A DNA stretch of 64,000 nucleotides from Pyronema omphalodes (Eukaryota; Ascomycota; Pezizomycetes; Pezizales; Pyronemataceae), in contig JAJJXM010000080.1 of NCBI GenBank assembly GCA_024516155.1, forward strand, positions 124,001 to 188,000, written 5' to 3'. Within the stretch, counting starts at the first letter, position 1, and every line of letters starts with the position of its first letter. Position numbers and translations under genes: made by a program. Positions 1 through 9,613 of the stretch are shown here, piece by piece. The notes under the pieces are model-generated. The model had not been told where the DNA came from. It worked only from the letters and a program-made list of their open reading frames with translations, and ran no database searches.

Positions 1-1309
1 GACTTGGTGACAGGTTGAGATACGGAGAGTATAGAGTTCGTAGCGGATGGCCTGGTGGAAACATTTCAGGAAGAGCTTCTCCTAAGGGAGGTAAAGGAGT
101 TTTGGAATCATCCTGCAAGTAAAGTAAATGACTTGGCGACAGGTAGAGAAGCGGCGGGTCTAGATTTCGTAGCGGATTGCGTGGTCGAAGTATTTCAGAA
201 GCTGCTTCTCCGAATGGAGGTGAAGGAGTCTCGTGATCATCCCGCGAGGAAAGTAAATGACTTGGCGACAGGTTGAGAAGCAGCGGGGAATGTTTCGGTT
301 CTAAATCGGGTATTTTTAAGGATTTGTTCTCGGAACCTTTAGCAGTTGTTTTGACCTGTATCGAAAGATAATGTTTTGCGTTATATATGTCGCTGACAAG
401 AAGGAGTTCGAAAACTGACAGGTTGGAAATTTTGGAAACAGCAGTTATGTTAGTCCATTTGGTACAGCGTGTGACGTTTGATGACAGAGAAACTGTGGAA
501 CCCCACACTTTTCCTTTGTACACTCTCGTACCCCGTAGTATGGACTCAAAAGCATGGCGGACCGGTTTGCAAATTGTGGATACCGATATTGTAGACCTAA
601 AACTCTTTATGGATGCATTTTCGCCGGTGAACTGGGTTTTTGAATAGCTTGTGGATTTTGCGATGGTAGACGTTTCAATGATTGAAATATCGGTGGCGTC
701 CTCTCTGGACATGATACTGGATAAACGGATAATGTGATCATCTCTTCTGGTTACTGCCGCTTGCAACACTCGAATTTCCCTCAATATTTGTACATGACGT
801 TGTTCACTAAATTTATCTCTTAGTCTCCGACTTTCAACATGTGGATTAAAATAGGAGCACTACCTTTGCGCCATGTTCAACGCACTCAAAGCCAGGTTCA
901 ATGTTGCCTTGTGCCTTTCCAAATGAGCTTGTAAATCTCTTACAGCCTCTTCTTTCCTGGCCCACTTGGCTCTTTTCCACAAGGTCTTAACACCCCCCAC
1001 CTCGTCAAGAAGTTTTTCCAATTCCGAAAATACGAGGACACACCCAGTCACAGAAGTTAGAAGTGCTTCAAGAACAGGTCGGAATGACGATGGCGGTAGC
1101 CTTATAATATCTTGAGCTTGCTTTTGGAAAACCAATGCACCCAGAGCTCGAAAGACGGCGGTAATTGACTCAATTTCGCGGTGTAATTTGTTGACAGAAT
1201 CAGCAGAATTAACCATTCTAGAACCGAAGGAATGCAGAAGCCCTCCAACCTTCTGAGCAGCTCCGACCAGCCCAAGCACCGAGGCACCGATTGAAATAGG
1301 GTCAGCCAT
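1..1309 (-). CDS. PigL_N/HeLo-like repeat protein, paralogue A (3' end beyond window)
   Basis: Two exons on the minus strand: 1309..864 and 806..1, running off the window edge without a stop. The intron (863..807, 57 nt) starts GTAGT and ends TTTAG. Residues 1-149 begin MADPISIGASVLGLVGAAQK, the start typical of the fungal PigL_N / HeLo-like N-terminal domain found on STAND-type and prion-signalling proteins (family knowledge). No NACHT or nucleotide-binding motif follows in the visible part. Exon 2 carries a Ser/Thr-rich linker and then Pro-rich repeat units (DDHETPSPPFGEAASE-like). The gene is the inverted paralogue of 23780..25653, with the same intron position and phase. The frame stays open through all visible sequence, so this copy has not decayed, unlike its neighbour at 2148..2800. 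The molecular role is unknown; signalling or incompatibility is only suggested by the domain. Confidence 0.75.
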
Positions 1310-2147
1310 CTTCGTGAGGTTTGTAAAGTTCTAGCTTTAATGTTTCTGCCAAAGGCGATTTGTTGGAGTCGTCGGACGAGAAAGCAATGTTAATCTCGAT
1401 ATGGATTGGATGTATTGAAGTTTTGATACCACAGTCTCTGAGTGAACGTCTTCTGGGTTTCAACACTGGAAACTCGCCGCTGTTCTCTCGAGTGGGGATG
1501 CTGGATGACACTGAGAATTATGCATCTTTGACACATTCAACGCTGTGTGATTGCAACCTTCCTTTTCAGGATATGAGGCAGTGCTACTGTATGCGCAAAA
1601 TGCGCACAATATGCCAATTGGGCGTAACTCTTGTCTGTATGGTGCCATATGGCAAGGCTTGACATCGTCGATAAGCTGAACAGCGCTTACAGTGTGGAGG
1701 TACGATGATGTTGCTGTAAGACACATGCGCTTCCTTGAGTAACATGAACTAGGCAAACCTTTCTATAACTTCAGCATTGGAAGTCACTGGGTTTGGTGAT
1801 GGGTCTCCGACTCTCCGCCCGCCGTGCGGCTGCATAGCAGCCGAAGGTGAGGATAGTACTTATTTACGATCGTAGCTACTCGAGCCTTCTTCTCTTCAAT
1901 ATACTCGATACTTCCACTTGCCTCCACTTTCTGTCGACAGAAGAGACTTTCGGTACACAAATACACACGCGCTCTGCGGACTCCAAAACGAGGTACATCA
2001 GAGAAGCACATAAGCGACGTTATCGTGATCATCTCATTGGTCACGATTATCTATTCTCTTACGCGTGCAACATGAACCTCGTTGCTCTCCTTGTTTTCCA
2101 CACCCTCCGCGTTCTCTATACAGTACGCGTCCTGAATCAATTGCTCA
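1310..2147. other. Spacer of the duplicated module
   Basis: This is intergenic DNA between the broken 343-aa paralogue and the PigL_N paralogue. It matches 22936..23779 in inverted orientation, with scattered substitutions and small indels. It should include the promoter of the minus-strand PigL_N gene next to 1309. I see no convincing gene; the short open frames here are antisense or chance. Confidence 0.6.
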
Positions 2148-2800
2148 TTACCAAGAAGATACACTATTGTCCTTTCCATACCCCAGGTTTTCCCTCTCCT
2201 CCCAAAGCGTCTCCAAACTCTCCGATGCTCCATATATTTCTTCCGTCCTTTTCCAAGCCTGCACCGCAATGTCATGTACCTTCCCTGTGCTCGCCACCAC
2301 GAGGGCTTCTAGGCAACACTGTTCGCTTAAGACCCTACTCAGCCTATATACAACCGGCACACTTTATTTTTCTCCTCCCATTTGATGGTGTGATTCAGCC
2401 TCATGGGAATGTCCCTAGAAAATACCCGGTTTCCGTCCGCATCTCTCACACATTTTCTTTCATTCAGACACCTGATGATATTCAGTGTTTTCAAACGTGA
2501 GGGACTATTGAAGACATCGTTTTCATACATAAAGGCATCGATTTGTTCATTTGAATTCTTGATCGCAGCGAAGTCGGCAAGCCGTCAGTTTTCTCCAATT
2601 GCACCGGCATGCGCCTGTCGACAGAAACATAACACGGAAGCGAGAGCCGCGATATCCGCTGGACGTAAAAGGTCGGGATCTTTTTCTAACCAGACTTGGA
2701 AGCCGCCGTTAAAGCGTCGCCTTCGTATAGCTTCTTTTCGGGAGTGTGAGATTTGGTGGTTGCAGCCAGCGCCTTCCGGTGATGTTGATGGAGATTTCGC
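2148..2800 (-). pseudogene. Broken copy of the 343-aa orphan gene
   Basis: Minus-strand fragments match the protein at 21904..22935 in the same order but in different frames. One is around RKEAIRRRRFNGGF (2585-2800), one around VFNSPSRLKTL (2339-2530), and one ends EDNSVSSW-like (2148-2360). Three lesions are visible against the intact copy. A 2-nt loss lies just after the AHAG codons. About 190 nt is missing from the middle. Small insertions near 2350 shift the frame again. The first ~70 codons are absent because the duplication ends here. The coding trace is clear, but no single frame could give the full product. Confidence 0.85.
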
Positions 2801-3125
2801 AGGCTTAATGTTGGCTGATTCACGACATGCCAACATAAGGTGTTCGGTTGGCATCACCCCGCCTCATAAGCGACTTTAATGCTCCGATACGGATTCTGCC
2901 ATCGTTAGTTCGCTTTGATACTTGACAAGAGATCACCGGAGCCAGGAAAAAGGCGCGGTTCAAGGATCTCGATGGTGGCCACGAAAACGCGTACCGGATT
3001 GATATGTAAAACTACTGTCTCCCGTATAATTGTATAGGCCGTAGTTCTTCCCCGAAAATTCTGCTTCTCCCTTCACAATACCCTCATTCGTCAATACATT
3101 TCACATTCTCTTTCTCCACATCAAC
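2801..3125. other. Junction sequence beside the inverted arm
   Basis: Non-coding stretch between the truncated end of the duplication and the small open frame at 3126. Its last ~70 nt are C/T-rich (ctcccttcacaata..., ttctctttctccacatcaac), like the leader of a fungal gene. Nothing else recognised. Confidence 0.4.
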
Positions 3126-3383
3126 ATGTTATGCGCATATTTCCTTGAACGAGCTCAGGCTCCTCCATCGAAGTCTACCACTAAAACTAGCCACCATCAT
3201 CAATCAGCAATGGATCCGCACGCGATGGATATTGATTCCGACACCACTCCCGGTAATCCTGTTAAATCAAAGCCTGCACAGAAAACTGATGCCATGGATA
3301 TTGATATCGACACTCTGTCTCAATCCACAGCTGCCAAAGAGCCAGGACTTCCAGTAGAGGAAGACGTCGAAATGTCTGGTTAA
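3126..3383 (+). CDS. Possible small orphan protein with repeated MDID motifs
   Basis: An 85-codon frame starts in a CACATCAACATG context after a pyrimidine-rich leader. The product is hydrophilic and contains AMDIDSD and AMDIDID, two copies of an acidic M-D-I-D motif about 27 residues apart. In-frame ATGs at 3210 would give a 57-residue form that keeps both motifs. No domain is recognised. It could be the first exon of a longer or decayed gene, because it sits beside the breakpoint of the inverted duplication and is followed by non-coding DNA. Support is compositional only. Confidence 0.3.
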   Translation: MLCAYFLERAQAPPSKSTTKTSHHHQSAMDPHAMDIDSDTTPGNPVKSKPAQKTDAMDIDIDTLSQSTAAKEPGLPVEEDVEMSG

Positions 3384-4302
3384 GCAATGATAAGATGTTT
3401 TATTGCAATCACGGCGTTATTGGTGAGTTATATCTTTCTTCAATGACGTAGTATTGAGAGGGGTCACTGATACAATCAAAGGATCCGCTATTTTCTGTTT
3501 GTACATCGAAGTTTGCGCTGACGCTTAGGGTCAAGTATTTGTGAAGGATAGGAATGATAAGCGACTATTATGTAAATTAATATTAATATGTAATGTAATT
3601 TAGTGAAATTAATTCGATAGCAAATGAGATCTCTCGGGTGTGCGTCTGTGGTATTATGCAATAGGGTAAACGCTTTTCTGAGTTTTCCGCTTGTTAAGGA
3701 AGAAGGAAAACGGCGTAAAGTCGAGAGGTGCAGAGGCCGGTAGAAGGTAATGACGGCAAGCGTAAATCTCATTTCACCTGCATATCTTCAGGAACCTATT
3801 ATTATGGCGATACCCGTGTATAGCTGTGTCTTCGATGTTCAAATTTTAGACGTGGTGGATGGGAATGCCCTCAACGCTACTTCCGGTGAAATTCAAGTAT
3901 TGAAACTTTGAGAATATTTGCATTTTTCGTTCGGCGTTGGCTTCATCATACGCGAGCGGAGAATACTCAGCGAAAAAAAAAATACCACCTTTAATAGGTC
4001 TGAGTCATGCCGTCTACCGTTTCTCAAGAATCGTGTTCTTGATTTCTGTGTGTTTAACATGTTCCACGGATGTTCCTTCATAGAAATCGACAAACTGACA
4101 CATAACTATCGTGGATGTATCATCCTGATGGCCAACGACTTTATTTTACACAACAATCCGCTATACATTCCCAGGAATCAGTTCGACTCGTTTATCTGGC
4201 CAATGGACCCGCTAAGACTTTCCACTATTTGGATGATTTCAACATCGCTTCAAAGCTCGCCATGGTCAGTCCGGTGCGGTACTAGCTAAAAGCTGTAGAC
4301 TG

Positions 4303-4329
4303 GACTGGACCACCATTTGCGGTCCAGTC
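4303..4329. repeat. Short perfect hairpin in a GC-richer island
   Basis: Arms GACTGGACC (4303-4311) and GGTCCAGTC (4321-4329) are perfect reverse complements around a 9-nt loop. A second inverted pair, GGTCCG/CGGACC, lies near 4540-4561. The island 4290-4570 is less AT-rich than its surroundings and may be a relic of an inserted element. No terminal repeats or target duplication could be fixed. Confidence 0.45.
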
Positions 4330-5305
4330 TTGTAGGAGGACCAGAACCCGCAGCCTTATCATTTCGTGGACAACTCACACCAAACCGCCATTGAGAAGCT
4401 AGCTTACGCAGCAAACCCACGGTCCTGTCGTCACCTGCGGTCTCGTCTAGTATTTTTCTTTCGCAGACGGAAACGGGCTGCATAGTGGCCTGCATTCTAA
4501 GTTGCAGACAGGACCGGGCAACCACAGTGGTTCCGAATTTCGTCTGGTCCGCCCTCTTGGACGGACCGTGGCGAGCTCTGCATCGCTTGACTAGTGGGGC
4601 GATACTATAAAGTCATGGTTATCGCATCCATTCATCACGTCAATGTAGATTTACCCCAAAACATAAGAAAAACAGTTGTTAATTAGGCAGTTTTTTTGAT
4701 TCAACAACCAGAGTACTCAAACGATGAAAGTAGTAAGATACATGTTATCTTCACCGCACATCACTCGATAAAGATGTCATACCCACTGTCAACTCCAAAT
4801 TCTTCCCTGTATGCTATAGTAAGTATGAACTTCTTGTAAAATCTCGCCCTCAACGCTGGTGCCATAAATGTAGTCCATTTTGTGTGCAATACTACTATTA
4901 TTCACACGAAAACATAATTCCCAAGTCCATTGGGAACCCTCCAAAACGAAATATGGATAATATTGTTTAGAATATAACGTCTACTTAATCTTGGTGATTT
5001 ATCTATGCTATCTCTACGGCGTTCATCATTATTTAGATGCAAAAGGTCATGCATATTGAGCTCCAATACGGCTATAGAGTTAAGGCAAAGAGCAACTTGC
5101 ATATGGTATACCGTATACGGTCACAGGATCTTGACGAGATATCTAATGCATCGACATAATATAACTAAACGTATCGCGTATTTCGCACTCTGATACTCTA
5201 AGCCCACGCTGTTGAAAGGCGGAAAAATAACTTGTTTTATAGTGCTTTCGACACAACCGCCATGAACAAAGGGCGAAAGAAAGCACTCTGTAGATCAGTA
5301 GATAA

Positions 5306-5363
5306 CGAGAATTGTATGAATTTTAGGGAGCGAGAATTGTATGAATTTTAGGGAGCGAGAATT
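5306..5363. repeat. 25-bp tandem duplication
   Basis: The unit starting CGAGAATTGTATGAATTTTA occupies 5306-5330 and is repeated exactly at 5331-5355, followed by the first bases of a third copy (CGAGAATT). It is a recent local slippage or duplication in non-coding DNA. Confidence 0.85.
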
Positions 5364-8195
5364 ATGAATACCACTTCAGAAGCAATATTAACGAATGTCT
5401 TTCACCAGGATTTCTGCAATGGTTTATATTTCCGTGAGTTGAGTGGAATACTACTAAATTACATTCTGCACATACCGAGTGATGGTACGTGTCCTGTTGA
5501 CTAATCCAGGTGCCAAATGAGTCTAGTGAAGCGCGGCACCCGCTCTCTCCCTTAGCTCCGCCGTCGCTTGCGGCCCAACAAGTCATCACTCAATCCCCCT
5601 CAATAAGCTTAGTCTATCAAGAAGAGGAGTGGCGTCCGGACCCCTGGGGTCGATTCCAGCCTCCTAATACCGTATTTATCAAAATCTATCATCGATAGTG
5701 CTGGGATATGGACCATGTAGCCGACACTACCCATAACCTTGACAGTTCACAAGGAGCATAATTATTTCAATGAATCATAATTGATATCTTACATCCGTGC
5801 GCTTTAATATCATCCCACTCCCTGTCAAGCTGCAGGTATGTTGCAAATAGAATCAGACGGATTTTTCAAGATGAAACAGCGGATTGCGGCACGCGAGGGC
5901 CACGCGAGAATGATATTACAGTCACGATTGCAAGTAATTATTGGCAAGCGAATAGCATATTAATGAGTCTTGCAATGTATTTTAACTTGGGTGTGTGGTG
6001 TGGTGGTAATAATCGGCAGCTTTCGAGCGCGAAGTTGGGACAGTCGGCTGCAACGTAGGCCTAAATATCGGGAGATTTCCAATTCAATTTCAGCCATGGC
6101 TATATGGTTTGCTATTTTCTTCATTTGTATTGGTTGGGTTGTTCTTGAGTGTCATGACCCAGGTGTGCTTGATCTACAGCACGGGCATGGCTAACTCAGT
6201 TTGTCGTTTTGACAGCCGAAATCCAAAACACTTTAGCATTTGAGAAATTCATTAAACATTTCAGTGTCAAATGTGCCATAAAATTGAGATCAATGCGTTC
6301 AGTCCGACACTGCTGGCCTACATGCATGGTCGTGCCAAAGTTTCGCTTAGGGTATTGTAGCTATCCCATGCTGCGACAAGGCGTCAGCCTCGAAACAGGA
6401 GACGGCATGACAATTTAGGTTGTACTAGAGTCTGCTCGTCTTTAAGTGTCAGAATTTTGGCTGGCCCTTAAAGCCGTGCGTGAAAATGTCTTCCTTGAGT
6501 TCGTATTCTTGTAGGTATTATATACGAATTCCGCTGTTATTCTAGAATGTGAAGATCCTGTCCAACTGCTTATTCTTGAATGCATGATTGCATCACTTTT
6601 GCCACAAATCCATTAAGACAAGACATAATAATCGAATTTTCGCATAAAAAAAGACTGGAATGATGGGATCATGCGTAAGAGGTGCGGCAATATACATCAC
6701 TAGGTCAACTCATCAACCACCATTCATTACTTCCTGTATTCACATGTGGTAACTACTAAAACAGCATATCGGTCCCCAGTGGTTAGTGGAATTTTAAAAT
6801 CCAGCCGGCGTGACTCACCAAATACTTAATTGTTGTAATGGGCGGGTTGAGAAGTGACTGAAATAGTTTTGTTATTGGAGATGATGATGATTATAATTGA
6901 TGTAAATACCGAGAGCTCATAGAGTAAGAAGTAGAGCAACAAGGAGGAAATAAAAGGGATCTTACATTATACCATCCTTAGACTAATACAGGCGAAACAG
7001 TGGCGGTTTCGAACTGATGGCATCCAAAGTTTGATCTGTGGACATTAGAAGATCTTGATCTAGGACCACTTCGTTGAAAGAGTCTATCGTGATTGAGCGA
7101 CAGAGACATCAATACTAGGAAACCTTATATGTAGGTAGCTGGTTGAAATGTATATTCTGAACGTGCTCCAAGCCAGCTTACTGGTCTATAGCCCTTAGAA
7201 TTTAGGTAGCTTCGGGTGGATTTTAAACCGAGTGAATGTTCCGATCAGGGTGCCTAGCTGGGAGGTTCGATTGCGGGTTTTTAATGCGCTATTATATCGA
7301 ACTTCAAAGGCTGTTACAAAAGGTCAGTTAAAGAACCATGAGAGATCATTACGCGTATTTTAGACTCAATAGTGCGTTTCACATGTCTGGTATTCAGACA
7401 ACGTAATAGAATAAATCGGTAGGTCTATCTATGAAATTTGTATCAAGGCAGTAATTTTGAAATGCCAGAGTATGGTGTAGTGTAAAACACTTATACCAAA
7501 AGTTTGATGATATTACTATCATTATCAAACACGATATATATTGTTTAAATAGGCGTAAAATGTCAATGAAGAAATTATGCAGTTACAGGTAAAGATAAGA
7601 TATATACTCTCATGTTCAAAGTGTCCAACATGCACCGTCGTTTATTCAAACTGCCTGATTAGCATTCTTTTCTATATATCAGTATCATGAATCATACCCT
7701 TTTTATTGCAAGTTCTCAATAGCATTCATACGCTCAAGCATTTTTCAAATGCTACGATAGTGTCCTCGAATTGTTTCATCCATGTATTTTAGGCCATTTG
7801 TTTTACGTCAGTGTTTTTTACATGATCGGAGCAAAGGGTGCACAATATATTATTTTTACGTGACAAAGAGTAAAACACCCAGAAGTCTATGTTTATTATG
7901 ATAACCCCGAGGTTGTACGAGGATATTGCTCAGAGTCATCAGACTGCATGTTGAGCAGCGCTGATGTGTGATACACAACGAATATTACCGATTGAACCAG
8001 CGATAGTCCAGCGCTGCAGCTCGGGTGAGGTATTGAAGCGGCTGGCAATCGGTAGATCTAAGCTAAACTTTTACCCTTCATGATTGCGCGTACATTTCTC
8101 GAAAAATATAAATTTATACCGTGGCTGTGTTATCTAGGCTCCAACCAACGTCATCTCGTGCGATTGGGACAGTGTTTAACTGAAGGAATTGGGAA

Positions 8196-8976
8196 ATGAA
8201 CTCTAGGAAGTGGAACGCTGACAGGCGTAAGATGCATTTGATAGAGATCGGGCTTTCAGCTTCGTCGTCAGCCTATTTGAATGCGTGTGTTTGCGTTCTT
8301 CGTGCTGGAGAAACGTGGTTCCAGATACGTCGACAAAGTCCAATCAGATATATGGAGAGCTACGCGGGAGATCGCAAATCAGCCATATGGTGTCTATTAC
8401 GCACGCTGCGGCTCGTTAGACCCCGAACAATTTAGGCGACGCGTCGTTCAGTCAAGATTATCTGAGACGGATGCAGGTGCGCTTCAAAAGCTTAGCCTTT
8501 CCACATGTGGATTTGTGCTTAGGGTTACACCCAGCTGCAGGGTTTGTGGAGCTAACTACGATTGAATAAGTGGTTCATGACAACATGACAGCTAATTTCG
8601 CAAATGCTTTGCTGGAGAAATCAACTCGATCAAACCATATCGTACCTGATATGCAATCCTAAGTATCTGGTTGAATCCCGGAATGCAAGCTAAACTTTCG
8701 CTGACCAATGCAATACCCAGCTCATTTGACATGTCTCTGAACCATATGCACGGATTAGACGTTCAAGGCAGGGTTCGGAATCAGCCGCCGCGACGAATAA
8801 ATATAGTACCAGAGAATATTGGCCAGTCCATCACTTATTCGGCCGAATTCATGGTATATTACTCGGGGGTACGGGTTACTCGGGAGTGTGGGGAAGTCAA
8901 CCGCTCTGCTTGTTTCGGCGTGCTAGAAGGTTTTCCAGTACGCAACAATGAATTCCAAGACCACTGCCTGCCATGA
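8196..8976 (+). pseudogene. Possible decayed coding remnants, family unknown
   Basis: Two short plus-strand frames with protein-like composition lie close together. One (8281-8565) includes VDKVQSDIWRATREIANQ and ARCGSLDPEQFRRRV; the other (8671-8976) includes NQPPRRINIVPENIGQS. Stops and frame changes separate them, and I could not join them by plausible introns. I do not recognise the family. They may be pieces of one dead gene in the AT-rich region, or chance. Confidence 0.2.
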
Positions 8977-9118
8977 AATGATAAATATCTTTCAATAACT
9001 ATGAACAATATCAGCCGTCGCGGGGCTCTTAACGGCTCACAGCTTTTTGAAAGCCTCTAGAGTTGTAGTTGTGCTGTTGCTATGTCCGAAGCACATGGAG
9101 TGCGTCATATTTAAGGCA

Positions 9119-9136
9119 CCCCCCCCCCCCCCCCCC
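9119..9136. repeat. Poly-C homopolymer run
   Basis: A run of about 17-18 C, followed by CTCCTCTGGGGG. Similar long C/G runs recur across the window (31683, 35431, 35811, 38243, 47541). Confidence 0.9.
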
Positions 9137-9543
9137 TCCTCTGGGGGCATATGCAACGGCCCTGAGCACACTGTCACACCACAGGATATCCAGAAGCAAT
9201 AGGGATACGATTGATGTACTTGGTCTTGATTTAAAGACGTGCCAGAATGTCAAGATTTAATAATCATATTCATGGGTTACATCGGGTTCACCATGTGTGA
9301 CCAGTTCTGGAGGAAATATCACCCGCAGCGGATTTCTCCAGTTAGGAACTCCGCATCGGTCATTGATGATATTCAATAAGGCCTACTCTACACCTGGCAT
9401 TGCATCACTGGCCGAACACGCTTCAGCCATAGAATGCATTTGGTGATTACTTTCTCATCTGCTGAACACGCAGGAACGGTATTCTTAGAAGATATCTCGT
9501 GGAGGCTATGTTAATATTATCGGGGCTCACCGGCCGACATTAG

Positions 9544-9552
9544 ATATATAAC
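9544..9552 (+). promoter_or_regulatory. TATA-like element of the amine oxidase gene
   Basis: GATATATAAC lies about 65 nt before the start codon at 9614 and is followed by a C/T-rich leader ending GTCTTTCTAGAGG. Position and composition suit a fungal core promoter. Confidence 0.4.
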
Positions 9553-9613
9553 ATCCTCGCACGAGCTTCCGGTTACTTCTGCATCAGTTCGTCTTTCTAG
9601 AGGAATTAAGAGG

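Larger units (their letters stand above)
1..2805. repeat. Left arm of a large inverted duplication
   Basis: Read on the minus strand, this segment matches about 22115..25640 on the plus strand. The order is the same: 3' part of the 343-aa gene, spacer, then the PigL_N repeat gene. Homology covers the spacer as well as the coding parts, so it is a segmental duplication rather than independent gene copies. It breaks off at about 2800, inside the 5' half of the 343-aa gene. The arm continues beyond the left window edge. Confidence 0.85.
3384..9613. other. 6.2-kb gene-poor, largely AT-rich region
   Basis: No intact gene recognised. Most of 4600-8100 is AT-rich with dense stops in all frames, as expected for old transposon DNA altered by repeat-induced point mutation (inference; no dinucleotide count was done). 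Small islands stand out: a GC-richer palindromic stretch at 4290-4570, a 25-bp tandem duplication at 5306-5355, protein-like short frames at 8196-8976 and a long poly-C run near 9119-9136. The last ~100 nt are the amine oxidase promoter. Confidence 0.6.

Noticed and set aside
1..1309. NLR/STAND receptor call for the PigL_N genes
   Set aside because: No NACHT/NB-ARC motif or repeat sensor domain is visible; only the N-terminal domain type supports the link.
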